Shown here: piece by piece, positions 25,012 through 37,279 of the stretch | How the letters are laid out: each line of letters opens with the position of its first letter | Position numbering within the stretch: position 1 is the stretch's first letter | NCBI RefSeq assembly: GCF_008831285.2 | Contig: NC_045138.2 | Span: 10,554,571-10,618,570 of the forward strand | DNA length: 64,000 bases | Source: Nymphaea colorata | Lineage: Eukaryota > Streptophyta > Magnoliopsida > Nymphaeales > Nymphaeaceae | Direction: 5' to 3' | Program-made: the position numbers and the translations under genes | The notes under the pieces: model-generated | The model's input: the letters and a program-made list of their open reading frames with translations, nothing else | Told to the model about the DNA's origin: nothing | Database searches by the model: none

Positions 25012-26350
25012 TGTAATGCCCACGTTTTCTTTTCTTTTTCTCTATTATTACAAAAGTTTTAATAAGGGTATAGTTGATAAATGGTAGATTTAAATGACTG
25101 TTATATATAGTTGAAACTGTCAACTATATCATAAAGGGGTGCAGTTAGGGAAAGAAATAAAAAGGGGTTACTAAATATGTACCTGGCTGGAAGAAGTAGC
25201 TCAAAATATTAAAAGAAATTAAAGATGATTGAGGGCAGCTGAGAAGCCCTCCTCAGAAAATTCGTATGGAGGTGTTGCTGGCCATGTATTGACCTTATTT
25301 GACCCCATACTGCAGTATTTTAGGTTCCTAATTGCTACAGCCATAGAGGGAAGGTTCCAGCCAGAATTTGGGGAGAAGTGAGAGCTAACTCTTGTTTTTC
25401 TGCATCTTGGGGTGAATATCAAGAGCAAAGAGGGACTGGTCAACATGACTGTCATTCGTGGCTTGGAGGATCAAGAAAGCTAGGGAGCAGCAGGTTGAAA
25501 CGAAGGACTTTACAGTTGGAGTGGCAGCCCTGCAAGCGAACGGTATCGGCAACACCTTGGGGCAATAAGGTATGGGGATATTCAAACGTGTATGCAGCAT
25601 GTAGTTCATGTATGTTATGCTTATGAAACAGACATATATAAGTAAATATTTAATGTGTATATGAACAGGTCTAGAGTAAGAAGTAGGTTGTTGGACTGAA
25701 ATAGTTAGTATGCATTACATTAAAATGAAAGGATTATCATGATTATGGAATTGCTTCTGAAATTTAGAATACAATCAGATTTATTAAGGAAGCATGTTGC
25801 ATGATCAGCCTTACGATAGATGGTGAATGTATGGGTGATGTGACATGATGATATCTAAATTCCAGATGTGCATAGACTGATATTTTCTGTAGCATGTGAT
25901 GCTTAATTGTAAATTCAACAGGAAATATATATATATATAGGTATACATACTCATATGTAGCTGTGAATTCATATTACAGGACATATGTTGCAGTAGCTCA
26001 ACTGAATATAAACGTGCTTGCATGTTGAAATGATATGGGTGGCAAGTTCTTTCGTGAATGGGTCTGGTGATGATAGGAAACTGCAGATGTATATCTGTGA
26101 AAATCAGTTTGAGCAGGATATTTCAATACTGTTTCTTAGCTATTATGTTTTTGTCCTATCCTTCTAAGGCTCTCATGCATTATGTTAGTGTATAAATCAT
26201 AACAAAACACAGGAAAGAAAAAGAGAGTCAATCTTGCATCTACATTAACTAGACCTATGCAAAACATAACACGATTGATACAAGGCCTGCTTAGCAAGGA
26301 ACTGCTTCGTACTCTATGATTGTCACCCAGTTGAAGTTAGTAATACTAGG
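25012..26350 (+). repeat. 3' LTR of element A, left part
   Basis: Begins TGTAATGCCCACG directly after the purine-rich GGAGTGAAGGA (25001-25011, likely PPT). It matches the first 1.4 kb of the 5' LTR and ends at the 5-bp target duplication CTAGG (26346-26350), where element B is inserted. Confidence 0.85.
26346..26350. repeat. Target site duplication of element B, left copy
   Basis: CTAGG here matches CTAGG at 37275-37279. Five-bp duplications are typical of Gypsy integrase. Confidence 0.9.
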
Positions 26351-26799
26351 TGTGACACCCCGACCTTTTTGACCCTCAAACTATTTTTTTTTTTCTAAAC
26401 ATAAAGCATCGAGGTGTGACTGCCCATCAATTCAAAAAGACGATGAGCCAAGCAATTCAAAACAATGGGGCAAGCTTTCCATTATATAGCATTTCAATTC
26501 AATTGTACATTTGACAAAAATGCCCCAAAATCACAACATCGATGCCTCATCAAAACAAGGCATCAGTAAAACCAAAAACCCGACGCGCCGGCACTACAAG
26601 AACAAAACAAAACCCAAAACCTCCCCAGTAGGACGTGAGTGTAGCCATCTGCTCAGCCTGCTGCCCCGGGTACACCAAAACCTGAAAAAAGGAAACAACT
26701 GAAGGCTTAGCCTTCGCAGTATGGCAACAAGCCAGGAAAAGTCCAAGCCCTCTTAGGTCGGGCTCAGTACACAAACAAACATCAGAACAATCTATCATT

Positions 26800-26821
26800 A
26801 TGTCGTGTCAAGACACGACAT
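26800..26821. repeat. Palindrome in element B LTR
   Basis: 10-bp arms ATGTCGTGTC and GACACGACAT around a central AA. The same sequence is in the other LTR at about 34729-34750. A second palindrome (27836-27857) has 9-bp arms CCTAGGATC/GATCCTAGG. The function is unknown. Confidence 0.85.
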
Positions 26822-28904
26822 GCAGACGCCACTCAATGGCTACAATAACATAATTTCAATCACATGCAAGGCATCATCAACATGTCACTTGCATTCATAA
26901 GCACAACAGTCACATGCACAACAATCCTATATATTTCAATCACATACATTGCAGTTTCATTACTATCAGTGAATTTACAGTTCCTGTGGGTGCAAACACA
27001 GGCACGTGCACACCGCGGGCGGCCCACAGCCGAGAGACAACCCCCGTGGTGGCCCAGAACAGTATGGATCCATCTATCCGCTGCAGCGGTAGAGCACTCA
27101 TCCATGGATGTGTGAATTCCAAGGAGAGATACTCAGCCTTCCCTAGGACACCCAGGTTGGGAAGGTGGGAGCCTACGCTCCAAGCACATCACACAACAGT
27201 ACCCTGGGGCCTTGCACCGCCTGTGCTCCGAACAGGCGAGACCAGTGGCGAAAGTGGGACAACTCCCATATACATAGTCACATCCCACTGGCCTCTCATC
27301 TCTTATTCTTTCATTCTTATACTTATACTTGCACAAACACATTTAACTGGCTAGCTCCTGAGGTTGGTTCACTTCACGAGTGAACCCACACCTCCAATTG
27401 CCTCCACACGAGGGTTACACATAACCACAACAGTTTTGGCTAGCCGTCATAACAATATGGGTACAACTACCCACTGTGCAAGCAATGAGTATTCAATAAA
27501 CATAACATTCACATTCATCATCATAACAATCACATCTTTGAAAACTTAGCCAAACCACAGAGAGTAGTCTCAATCTGTGGTGGGCTCGTAGCTGTCCTAT
27601 GCAGTTATCATTCTAGAATGTTTTCTAATGCACAATTGGGGTCGATGAGACACTCGACTCGATACCCCGCCTCATCTGTCCTAAACAGTTATCAATTCTA
27701 GCATGCACATACAATGCGTAACATTATCAAAACAATTACTATAAGCCTTTCAAAACAATTCATATCATATATCAATTTATGTACATGCATACACATATTC
27801 GTTCACGGAACACTCAATCAATTCATATCACAAATCCTAGGATCCCATGATCCTAGGAACACACATTCATTCACTTGCCCAGGCAGGGATTTGCCTGGAA
27901 TGTCGCCATACCTGTGGCGCGTTCACAAGAATCTTCAAAATGCCTCGAGCTTTGAATCCGGTAACTCAAGGTCGACGGGACGTACCCGGTGAACCTGCAG
28001 ACACAAACACAAGATAAGATTCCTACTACAAACCTCAACAATTCAAACAAAAACAAAACAAGGTCATTGAGGCACGCGTCATCGCCTCAAGAGGGTGTCG
28101 ACGGGTAGTGTCGACCCAAAAGTTCTCCAATAGGGTCACTTCCCACTCCTAGCCGTGCCAATAGATGCCAAAACTCAAAGCCATCAATCCGTCTATCACT
28201 AACGCCTTTCTCAAAATTCCCTTTTTCTTAAATCAAGGCGTCTACCCCAAAGATATTTCCAACTTATGTACGTTATCCCTATTTAACTCTAAGATGCACC
28301 CGTTCACAAAAACGCGTGCTACAGGCTCACTAAAACGGTCCTAAATCTTCCCCTCAACCTCACAAACTCTACCATGTCTCCCCTAATGCTTCAAAAATTA
28401 ATCTATCATGCTTAAATGATCATCCAAAATATGAATCTTCGCTTCCCAACATAATCGCAAGCTTTTCCCCAAAAACAAAATCACTAACATGTGTTCCAAA
28501 TAATCAATTCAAAGCTCTAGCATGCTCAACCAATAATTATGAGCGTTCCAAAGAGAAATATATCATAAAATAGGTTCAATTTCGCCTTGCTCACCCCGAT
28601 TGAAGGTCTAAACTGCTGTAATCCTCCCGGCAGCCACCTCACGCGTCCAAGTGGTCCCCAAACGGCTAAAATCCTCCAATGCCGCCACTACCAAGGCCTT
28701 CTCTAATTGCTGTTACGAGGGGGAAGACAAATCCCCAAGCTGAAAACGGATCCAACAGTGATAGCATAGTGAAAATCAGTGAGAGAAAGTGCTTGATTGG
28801 AGAAAAATAGAAAACGAGCAGAAAATGGGGAGAGGGTTCGGTCAAAAGGGGAAAAGAAGGCAGTGAGGGGAGAGGACGGGAGAGAAGAGAGAGAGACGGT
28901 GGAG

Positions 28905-29110
28905 AGTGAGACGAGTGACAGTGGGAGAGGGAGAGTCGTTCGGTGGAGAGGGGAGACGAGAGACAGTGGGAGAGGGAGGGTCGTTCGGTGGAGAGGGGAG
29001 ACGAGAGACAGTGGGAGAGGGAGGGTCGTTCGGTGGAGAGGGGAGACGAGAGACAGTGGGAGAGGGAGGGTCGTTCGGTGGAGAGGGGAGACGAGAGACG
29101 GTGGGAGAGG
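28905..29110. repeat. 45-bp GA-rich tandem repeat in 3' LTR of B, five copies
   Basis: The unit contains GTGGGAGAGGGAGGGTCG followed by TTCGGTGGAGAGGGGAGACG. The outer copies carry single changes. In the element's own orientation it is pyrimidine-rich and lies in the first few hundred bases of the LTR (U3 side), where enhancer-like repeats are common in LTR elements. Confidence 0.9.
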
Positions 29111-29384
29111 GAGAAGGGAAAGAAAACGGGAAGGAGAAGAAAAGAGAAGAGAGGAAGAGGCAGGGGACGACAGGGTTCACCTCAACGCCGCCGTCGTCGC
29201 CGCCGCCGTCGCCGTCGCCTTCTTCCCTGAGCTCCGGTCGTGGGTAAGGAAGAGACGGTAAGAGGAAAGCGAAGGAGAAGAGAATGCGAGGGAGGAGGGA
29301 CAGCGTCGGGCTCCTCTCGCGTGGGGCTAGGGTCCGGGTCTGGACCCTGACCCGACCCGCTCCGCCCAAACGCCGCGCGTTACA

Positions 29385-29395
29385 TCCTACCCTCC
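29385..29395 (-). other. Polypurine tract of element B
   Basis: On the minus strand GGAGGGTAGGA directly precedes the 3' LTR start TGTAAC. In this family the PPT primes plus-strand DNA synthesis. Confidence 0.8.
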
Positions 29396-29433
29396 TAACA
29401 AAAAAAATTTCATCCTCGAAATTAGATCATACC

Positions 29434-32400
29434 TCAATGCAAGAACAAGTGCGGATATCTCTTCCGCACGTCCTCCTCAGGTTCCCATGTGCTCTCCGTC
29501 AATCCATGGTACTGCCATTCCACCTTCACTAAAGGGATTCTCTTTGTGCGAAGCACTTGCTCTCTTCGATCCACAATTCTAATAGGTTTTTCTTCCATTG
29601 TCAGATCATCTTGCACCTGAATACCTTGAAAATCAATCACATGTGTCGGATCTGGTACGTACTTTCGAAGCATGGAAACATGAAAAACGTCATGAACATG
29701 ACTCCAGTCTGGTGGTAGTGCCAATCTATAGGCCACCTCGCCAATCTTCTCTAATATCTCAAAAGGTCCTACGAACCTCGGGCTCAACTTTCCCTTCACA
29801 CCAAAACGAAAAACACCTCTAGTAGGGGAAATCTTCAAAAACACATGATCACCCACCTCAAAAGTCAATTCTCTACGACGAATGTCGGCATAGCTTTTCT
29901 GTCTACTCTGAGCAGTCAACAACTTTTTCCTTATCAATTGCACTTGGTCGGTGTAGTGTTGCAAAACTAAAGGGTTTTCGATTTTTCCATCACCCAATTC
30001 GGTCCAACAAGCTGGCGATCTGCACGGCCTTCCATACAAAGCCTCAAAAGGTGCCATCCCAATACTAGAGTGGTAACTGTTATTATATGCAAATTCTGCC
30101 AGTTTCACATGTTTGTCCCATTCTCCTTTCCACTCTAAGACACAAGCACGCAACATGTCCTCTAAGGTCTGAATGGTCCTCTCCGATTGCCCATCAGTTT
30201 GGGGGTGGAACGCTGTGCTTAGCTTAAGCTTGGTACCCAAAGCCTTCTGCAAATGCCCCCAAAATCTAGAGGTAAAACGTGGATCTCGATCCGAAATGAT
30301 AGACCTTGGCACACCATGCAATCTCACTATCTCGCCAATATATAACTCTGCGAGACTTTCCAAAGACTGATTAATTCTAATAGACAGAAAATGAGCGGAC
30401 TTCGTCAGTCGATCAACAATCACCCATATGGCATCATGCTGTCTTCGGGTGTGAGGCAATCCAACTACAAAATCCATTGTAATGTCTTCCCATTTCCACA
30501 CCGGGATATCGATTCTCTGCAACAAGCCTCCGGGCCGTTGATGCTCTGCTTTTACTTGTTGGCAAACCAAGCACTTTGCCACATATTCTGCAATTTCACG
30601 CTTCATTCCAGGCCACCAAAAATTTCTCTTCATATCCTGAAACATCTTTGTACTACCAGGGTGTATAGAAAACTTAGATTTATGAGCTTCATCAAGCAAC
30701 CGTCGCTTCACCGCTTCATCTCTAGGGACCCACAATCTATGTCGAAACCACAATGAACCCTCTTCATCTTGATGCCAGAAAGCATCTACCTTCTTACACT
30801 CTTTCACGTTCTTAGCAAAATCAGGATCTTCCTTTTGCTTCAATACAAGCTCTTCCATCAAAGGGTGTTGTATCACGGCACTCATCGTTGCTTTGTTCTC
30901 GCCACAAAGGTAAGGTTGCCATGCTATCACATCTTGTAACAAATTCCAAGAACATGCTAACATACTATACATCGTTGCCTTAGCTTGCCTGCTCAAAGCA
31001 TCAGCCACCACATTCGCCTTACCTGGATGATATGATATCGTGAAATCATAATCTTTTAGGTATTCAATCCATCTTCTTTGCCTCAAATTAAGATCACTTT
31101 GGGAGAATATATATTTCAAAGACTTGTGATCTGTAAACACTTCAAATGTTGCCCCATAGAGATAATGCCTCCAAATCTTTAGTGCAAACACAACTGCTCC
31201 CAACTCCAAATCGTGAGTGGGATAGTGTTGTTCGTGTGTCTTCAACTGCCTTGATGCATAAGCCACCACACGGCCATTTTGCATCAGCACACAACCATAA
31301 CCGATTCCTGATGCATCTGTGTACAGTACAAAACCCGAATGACCTGATGGAAGTGTCAGAATAGGAGCAGCAGTAAGCTTGTCCTTCAGAGTTTGAAAAC
31401 TCCTCTCACACTCTTCATTCCAAATAAACTTCACTCCTTTTCTCAATAGCTTAGTCATTGGTGTAGCTATTTTCGAAAAGTCTTGTATGAACCTGCGATA
31501 ATATCCTGCCAATCCCAAAAAGCTTCTAACCTCGGTTACACTGCATGGCGTCCTCCAGTCCTGCACAGCTGACACCTTAGCCGGATCGACGGATACTCCA
31601 TCCTTAGAGATTACGTGACCCAGAAAGTTTACCTTCTCTAGCCAAAATTCACATTTTGAATACTTGGCATACAACTTATGCTTGCGCAAAAGACCCAATA
31701 CACTTCTCAAGTGATCTCTATGCTCTGTCACACTCTCTGAGTACACCAAAATATCATCCACAAAAACAATAACAAATCGGTCCAAGAACTCTTGGAAAAC
31801 CCGATTCATGAGGTCCATGAACGCTGCGGGAGCATTGGTCAACCCAAAAGGCATGACCCTGAATTCATAGTGCCCATATCTGGTTCGAAATGCAGTCTTA
31901 GCAACATCTTCCTCCCGTATCAAGAGTTGATGATAACCTGTCCTCAGATCGATCTTGGAGAAAACCTTTGCATCCTTAAGCTGATCAAACAAGTCTTCAA
32001 TTCTAGGAAGCGGATACTTATTCTTGATGGTGATTTGATTCAACATGCGGTAGTCGATACACAAACGCATTGTCCCATCTTTCTTCTTCACAAACAACAC
32101 TGGTGCTCCCCATGGTGACACACTAGGTCGGATGAAGCCCTTGTCTAAGAGCTCCTGCAATTGCTTCTTCAATTCTTCTAACTCTGCTGGTGCCATACGA
32201 TAGGGTGCCTTAGAAATAGGAGCTGTCCCTGGTGACAACTCTATCTTGAACTCCACTTCTCGTGTTGGAGGCAAACTTGACAGTTCCTCCGGAAACACAT
32301 CAGGGTACTCACTCACAATTGCCACATCCGGTAACCTCACCGGTTCCGGCTCATTGGTCAACACATTGACCAAGAAGGCAACACTTCCATTTTCTATCAA

Positions 32401-34101
32401 TCGTTTAGCTTTCAATGCAGACACCATTATCTTATCAGTTCGACTGGCCTTACGAGCATGGAACTCCACAGGTTGCATTTCATCAGTCAACAATTGTATC
32501 TGCTTCTTCCTGCAATCTATATTAGCATAATGTGCATATAACCAATCCATGCCCAAAATCACATCAAATTCGTTAAAACTCATGATCACCAACTGTGCAG
32601 GTAAGTGATGTTGATGGATCTCCACATCCACATCAGATAGATACCCACTACACGACTCTTGAGCATGCATAGGGCTAACAACTTTCAGAACATACGGCAT
32701 CTTCCTAGCAGGCACTTCTAGTGAAGTAGCAAATCGACTAGATATAAATGAATGGGTCGCCCCAGCATCAAACAACACTCTAGCAATATGAGAACCAACA
32801 AGTAAAGTACCTTCAACAAGGTCGTGTGCCTGAAGCTCCTCCACGGTAGTAGCATAGACACGTCCAGTCGTCTGTCGTGCGCTAGAAGGACCGGCCTCTG
32901 GCTTCTTCAACTCTCTTTCTTTCCTTAAGGGACAATCCTTGATAAAGTGCCCCATCCTTCCACAGTGTAAGCAAGCTCCGATCTCTCGATAGCACGGCTT
33001 TCCAGGGTGCACACGCGAACAAGTAGGGCACCTCTGAGAAGTCGGAGTAGCCACTGACCCCTGGGTGGCCTCACTACGGGTTGGCTGGTTCCGTCTGAAA
33101 GTTCGATCATCCCGCCTCTCATAAGGCCTTGTCCTGCCTGCAAAGTGGTGGCGCTTCACCTGGGTTCGTCCACCTTGTGAATGCTGGCTTGCTTTCTTCT
33201 GGTGATCCTTCTGTGTCCTCGCCCAGTCTTCTTCTATACATCTTGCCATAGTGACCGCCTCGTCCAAGTCACGAGGTCTGCTCGTCAAAACTTTGGTTCG
33301 CAGTCCCTCCCGCAGACCACGCACAAACTTGCCTGCCCTGGCTCCGTCTGTAGTGTAGAAGTGTGGGCAATATGCCTCCAAGTGTCGATATCTTGTAATA
33401 TATTCCTCCAAGCTCATTTGATTTTGCTGTAGATCAAGAAACTCTTGCATGTTCTTGTCTCTAGCATGCACCGGGTAGTAGGTGTTGAGGAAGGAATCTC
33501 TAAACTGCTTCCAAGAAATTGACGGTTGGCCTGCATACCGGATCTCAAGAGTTGATTTCCACCAATCCATGGCATCACCTTTCAGCAGGTAAGTGCCATA
33601 GTTCACTTTGTCTTCCTCAGGCATCTTCAGAAGCACAAAGATGCGTTCAACTTCCTCAATCCACTGTTTTGCCTTATCGTGACTGCACCCTCCTGAAAAG
33701 ATAGGCAGCTGCATCGCCATGAACTGTTGAAACGACACCGCTGATGCCTTCTCCTTAAGTGGCGCAGTGGTGTCTCCGGAAGGAGATGCATTACTCCTTT
33801 GGTTACTGACCATGGACTGCACAAGGGAGGTCAGTGTTTGCAACGTGGTCAGCAAAATAGACTGTTGATCCACAGGTGGAGTCTGCCTCAGTGGGGTTTG
33901 AGCACCCCCACCCAATTGGGCATACTGGCGCCCTGACGTACTGTCGTCGCGTGGGGTATGCGCATCAGAATGGGCCGGACTAGGCTCTCTCTGTGCCTCT
34001 GTGGACGGCCCAGCTCGCTTCTTACCCTTACGATGATATTCCATCTGTACAAACAAGAACCTTAATCTCAAATCCAGTCTATGACTAATCTCACAAATCA
34101 A
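29434..34101 (-). CDS. Intact gag-pol polyprotein of element B (Tekay-type chromovirus)
   Basis: A single 1555-codon frame; a likelier start is the Met at residue 20 (34044), which opens the [10 protein letters not shown] region. Gag covers about residues 120-300, with a zinc knuckle of C377, C380, H385 and C390. Protease has LFDAGATHS (443-451). RT has 'GLTNAPAAF' and FVDD (780-783). RNase H has D929, E966 and D991. The integrase zinc site is H1140, H1147, C1177 and C1180, and the catalytic residues are D1210, D1271 and E1307 (D,D-35-E spacing at the second pair). The chromodomain is at about 1516-1553 ('[11 protein letters not shown]', '[13 protein letters not shown]'). In this family the polyprotein is cleaved by its protease, cDNA is made in a Gag particle, and integrase with a chromodomain directs insertion. 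All catalytic residues I checked are present. It differs from element A by lacking its stops and deletions. Confidence 0.97.
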   Translation of the reverse strand: MICEISHRLDLRLRFLFVQMEYHRKGKKRAGPSTEAQREPSPAHSDAHTPRDDSTSGRQYAQLGGGAQTPLRQTPPVDQQSILLTTLQTLTSLVQSMVSNQRSNASPSGDTTAPLKEKASAVSFQQFMAMQLPIFSGGCSHDKAKQWIEEVERIFVLLKMPEEDKVNYGTYLLKGDAMDWWKSTLEIRYAGQPSISWKQFRDSFLNTYYPVHARDKNMQEFLDLQQNQMSLEEYITRYRHLEAYCPHFYTTDGARAGKFVRGLREGLRTKVLTSRPRDLDEAVTMARCIEEDWARTQKDHQKKASQHSQGGRTQVKRHHFAGRTRPYERRDDRTFRRNQPTRSEATQGSVATPTSQRCPTCSRVHPGKPCYREIGACLHCGRMGHFIKDCPLRKERELKKPEAGPSSARQTTGRVYATTVEELQAHDLVEGTLLVGSHIARVLFDAGATHSFISSRFATSLEVPARKMPYVLKVVSPMHAQESCSGYLSDVDVEIHQHHLPAQLVIMSFNEFDVILGMDWLYAHYANIDCRKKQIQLLTDEMQPVEFHARKASRTDKIMVSALKAKRLIENGSVAFLVNVLTNEPEPVRLPDVAIVSEYPDVFPEELSSLPPTREVEFKIELSPGTAPISKAPYRMAPAELEELKKQLQELLDKGFIRPSVSPWGAPVLFVKKKDGTMRLCIDYRMLNQITIKNKYPLPRIEDLFDQLKDAKVFSKIDLRTGYHQLLIREEDVAKTAFRTRYGHYEFRVMPFGLTNAPAAFMDLMNRVFQEFLDRFVIVFVDDILVYSESVTEHRDHLRSVLGLLRKHKLYAKYSKCEFWLEKVNFLGHVISKDGVSVDPAKVSAVQDWRTPCSVTEVRSFLGLAGYYRRFIQDFSKIATPMTKLLRKGVKFIWNEECERSFQTLKDKLTAAPILTLPSGHSGFVLYTDASGIGYGCVLMQNGRVVAYASRQLKTHEQHYPTHDLELGAVVFALKIWRHYLYGATFEVFTDHKSLKYIFSQSDLNLRQRRWIEYLKDYDFTISYHPGKANVVADALSRQAKATMYSMLACSWNLLQDVIAWQPYLCGENKATMSAVIQHPLMEELVLKQKEDPDFAKNVKECKKVDAFWHQDEEGSLWFRHRLWVPRDEAVKRRLLDEAHKSKFSIHPGSTKMFQDMKRNFWWPGMKREIAEYVAKCLVCQQVKAEHQRPGGLLQRIDIPVWKWEDITMDFVVGLPHTRRQHDAIWVIVDRLTKSAHFLSIRINQSLESLAELYIGEIVRLHGVPRSIISDRDPRFTSRFWGHLQKALGTKLKLSTAFHPQTDGQSERTIQTLEDMLRACVLEWKGEWDKHVKLAEFAYNNSYHSSIGMAPFEALYGRPCRSPACWTELGDGKIENPLVLQHYTDQVQLIRKKLLTAQSRQKSYADIRRRELTFEVGDHVFLKISPTRGVFRFGVKGKLSPRFVGPFEILEKIGEVAYRLALPPDWSHVHDVFHVSMLRKYVPDPTHVIDFQGIQVQDDLTMEEKPIRIVDRREQVLRTKRIPLVKVEWQYHGLTESTWEPEEDVRKRYPHLFLH

Positions 34102-34261
34102 ATCACAACGTGCATTAGCACGAAGTTCAAAACATAGATCACATTACGTACTTATACGTGAAAAAGCATAACCACAATAACAATCTAATCAAATGAATGC
34201 GTACCTGGGCAACACGGCTTCACAAATAGGCTTTAACTCACATCCATAGTGGGGTTTGCCA

Positions 34262-34275
34262 TGGCTCTGATACCA
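34262..34275 (-). other. Primer binding site of element B
   Basis: On the minus strand TGGTATCAGAGCCA follows the 5' LTR end (GTCACA) by a few bases. It is complementary to initiator methionine tRNA, as in element A. Positions 34045-34261 are the untranslated leader before gag. Confidence 0.9.
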
Positions 34276-34279
34276 AAAC

Positions 34280-37274
34280 TGTGACACCCCGATCTTTTTG
34301 ACCCTCAAACTATTTTTTTTTTTCTAAACATAAAGCATCGAGGTGTGACTGCCCAACAATTCAAAAAGACGATGAGCCAAGCAATTCAAAACAATGGGGC
34401 AAGCTTTCCATTATATAGCATTTCAATTCAATTGTACATTTGACAAAAATGCCCCAAAATCACAACATCGATGCCTCATCAAAACAAGGCATCAGTAAAA
34501 CCAAAAACCCGACGCGCCGGCACTACAAGAACAAAACAAAACCCAAAACCTCCCCAGTAGGACGTGAGTGTAGCCATCTGCTCAGCCTGCTGCCCCGGGT
34601 ACACCAAAACCTGAAAAAAGGAAACAACTGAAGGCTTAGCCTTCGCAGTATGGCAACAAGCCAGGAAAAGTCCAAGCCCTCTTAGGTCGGGCTCAGTACA
34701 CAAACAAACATCAGAACAATCTATCATTATGTCGTGTCAAGACACGACATGCAGACGCCACTCAATGGCTACAATAACATAATTTCAATCACATGCAAGG
34801 CATCATCAACATGTCACTTGCATTCATAAGCACAACAGTCACATGCACAACAATCCTATATATTTCAATCACATACATTGCAGTTTCATTACTATCAGTG
34901 AATTTACAGTTCCTGTGGGTGCAAACACAGGCACGTGCACACCGCGGGCGGCCCACAGCCGAGAGACAACCCCCGTGGTGGCCCAGAACAGTATGGATCC
35001 ATCTATCCGCTGCAGCGGTAGAGCACTCATCCATGGATGTGTGAATTCCAAGGAGAGATACTCAGCCTTCCCTAGGACACCCAGGTTGGGAAGGCGGGAG
35101 CCTACGCTCCAAGCACATCACACAACAGTACCCTGGGGCCTTGCACCGCCTGTGCTCCGAACAGGCGAGACCAGTGGCGAAAGTGGGACAACTCCCATAT
35201 ACATAGTCACATCCCACTGGCCTCTCATCTCTTATTCTTTCATTCTTATACTTATACTTGCACAAACACATTTAACTGGCTAGCTCCTGAGGTTGGTTCA
35301 CTTCACGAGTGAACCCACACCTCCAATTGCCTCCACACGAGGGTTACACATAACCACAACAGTTTTGGCTAGCCGTCATAACAATATGGGTACAACTACC
35401 CACTGTGCAAGCAATGAGTATTCAATAAACATAACATTCACATTCATCATCATAACAATCACATCTTTGAAAACTTAGCCAAACCACAGAGAGTAGTCTC
35501 AATCTGTGGTGGGCTCGTAGCTGTCCTATGCAGTTATCATTCTAGAATGCTTTCTAATGCACAATTGGGGTCGAGGAGACACTCGACTCGATACCCCGCC
35601 TCATCTGTCCTAAACAGTTATCAATTCTAGCATGCACATACAATGCGTAACATTATCAAAACAATTACTATAAGCCTTTCAAAACAATTCATATCATATA
35701 TCAATTTATGTACATGCATACACATATTCGTTCACGGAACACTCAATCAATTCATATCACAAATCCTAGGATCCCATGATCCTAGGAACACACATTCATT
35801 CACTTGCCCAGGCAGGGATTTGCCTGGAATGTCGCCATACCTGTGGCGCGTTCACAAGAATCTTCAAAATGCCTCGAGCTTTGAATCCGGTAACTCAAGG
35901 TCGACGGGACGTACCCGGTGAACCTGCAGACACAAACACAAGATAAGATTCCTACTACAAACCTCAACAATTCAAACAAAAACAAAACAAGGTCATTGAG
36001 GCACGCGTCATCGCCTCAAGAGGGTGTCGACGGGTAGTGTCGACCCACAAGTTCTCCAATAGGGTCACTTCCCACTCCTAGCCGTGCCAATAGATGCCAA
36101 AACTCAAAGCCATCAATCCGTCTATCACTAACGCCTTTCTCAAAATTCCCTTTTTCTTAAATCAAGGCGTCTACCCCAAAGATATTTCCAACTTATGTAC
36201 GTTATCCCTATTTAACTCCAAGATGCACCCGTTCACAAAAACGCGTGCTACAGGCTCACTAAAACGGTCCTAAATCTTTCCCTCAACCTCACAAACTCTA
36301 CCATGTCTCCCCTAATGCTTCGAAAATTAATCTATCATGCTTAAATGATCATCCAAAATATGAATCTTCGCTTCCCAACATAATCGCAAGCTTTTCCCCA
36401 AAAACGAAATCACTAACATGTGTTCCAAATAATCAATTCAAAGCTCTAGCATGCTCAACCAATAATTATGAGCGTTCCAAAGAGAAATATATCATAAAAT
36501 AGGTTCAATTTCGCCTTGCTCACCCCGATTGAAGGTCTAAACTGTTGTAATCCTCCCGGCAGCCACCTCACGCGTCCAAGTGGTCCCCAAACGGCTAAAA
36601 TCCTCCAATGCCGCCACTACCAAGGCCTTCTCTAATTGCTGTTACGAGGGGGAAGACAAATCCCCAAGCTGAAAACGGATCCAACAGTGATAGCATAGTG
36701 AAAATCAGTGAGAGAAAGTGCTTGATTGGAGAAAAATAGAAAACGAGCAGAAAATGGGGAGAGGGTTCGGTCAAAAGGGGAAAAGAAGGCAGTGAGGGGA
36801 GAGGACGGGAGAGAAGAGAGAGAGACGGTGGAGAGTGAGACGAGTGACAGTGGGAGAGGGAGAGTCGTTCGGTGGAGAGGGGAGACGAGAGACAGTGGGA
36901 GAGGGAGGGTCGTTCGGTGGAGAGGGGAGACGAGAGACAGTGGGAGAGGGAGGGTCGTTCGGTGGAGAGGGGAGACGAGAGACGGTGGGAGAGGGAGAAG
37001 GGAAAGAAAACAGGAAGGAGAAGAAAAGAGAAGAGAGGAAGAGGCAGGGGACGACAGGGTTCACCTCAACGCCGCCGTCGTCGCCGCCGCCGCCGCCGTC
37101 GCCGTCGCCTTCTTCCCTGAGCTCCGGTCGTGGGTAAGGAAGAGACGGTAAGAGGAAAGCGAAGGAGAAGAGAATGCGAGGGAGGAGGGACAGCGTCGGG
37201 CTCCTCTCGCGTGGGGCTAGGGTCCGGGTCTGGACCCTGACCCGACCCGCTCCGCCCAAACGCCGCGCGTTACA
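34280..37274 (-). repeat. 5' LTR of element B
   Basis: 2995 bp, nearly identical to 26351-29384. It has four copies of the 45-bp unit instead of five and a 6-bp longer GCC-rich stretch near 37085. It would hold the promoter for the minus-strand element; I could not fix a TATA box or transcript start. Confidence 0.95.
36834..36990. repeat. 45-bp GA-rich tandem repeat in 5' LTR of B, four copies
   Basis: Same unit as at 28905-29110 with one copy fewer. The missing copy accounts for most of the length difference between the two LTRs. Confidence 0.9.
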
Positions 37275-37279
37275 CTAGG
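37275..37279. repeat. Target site duplication of element B, right copy
   Basis: CTAGG, identical to 26346-26350. The unoccupied equivalent in element A's 5' LTR is CTAGA at 18548-18552. Confidence 0.9.

Larger units (their letters stand above)
26351..29384 (-). repeat. 3' LTR of element B
   Basis: 3034 bp. On the minus strand it runs TGTAACGCGC...GGTGTCACA. It carries five copies of the 45-bp GA-rich unit, and short palindromes at 26800-26821 and 27836-27857. Overlapping open frames on both strands (for example 28797-29369) exist because the tandem unit is a multiple of three; I do not call them genes. Confidence 0.95.
26351..37274 (-). mobile_element. Element B: young, structurally complete Tekay-type Gypsy chromovirus
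   Basis: A 10.9-kb element on the minus strand with all expected parts: LTRs of 2995 bp (5', 34280-37274) and 3034 bp (3', 26351-29384), PBS, PPT, an uninterrupted gag-pol frame, and a perfect 5-bp target duplication. My by-eye comparison found about a dozen substitutions between the LTRs (about 0.4 percent). The 39-bp length difference is fully explained by one 45-bp tandem unit and a 6-bp change. These features mean a recent insertion that may still be competent. It lies inside the 3' LTR of the older, related element A. Confidence 0.95.

Noticed and set aside
26511-28056. A set of short frames at 26511-28056 duplicated at 34440-35985
   Set aside because: These are the two LTRs of element B; identical frames are expected from LTR identity and are not gene duplicates.
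28797-29369. Overlapping open frames on both strands (up to 175 codons), repeated at 36726-37259
   Set aside because: They exist because the 45-bp tandem unit in the LTRs of B is a multiple of three and GA-rich. The two copies differ in length by exactly one repeat unit plus six bases, and no protein domain is present.
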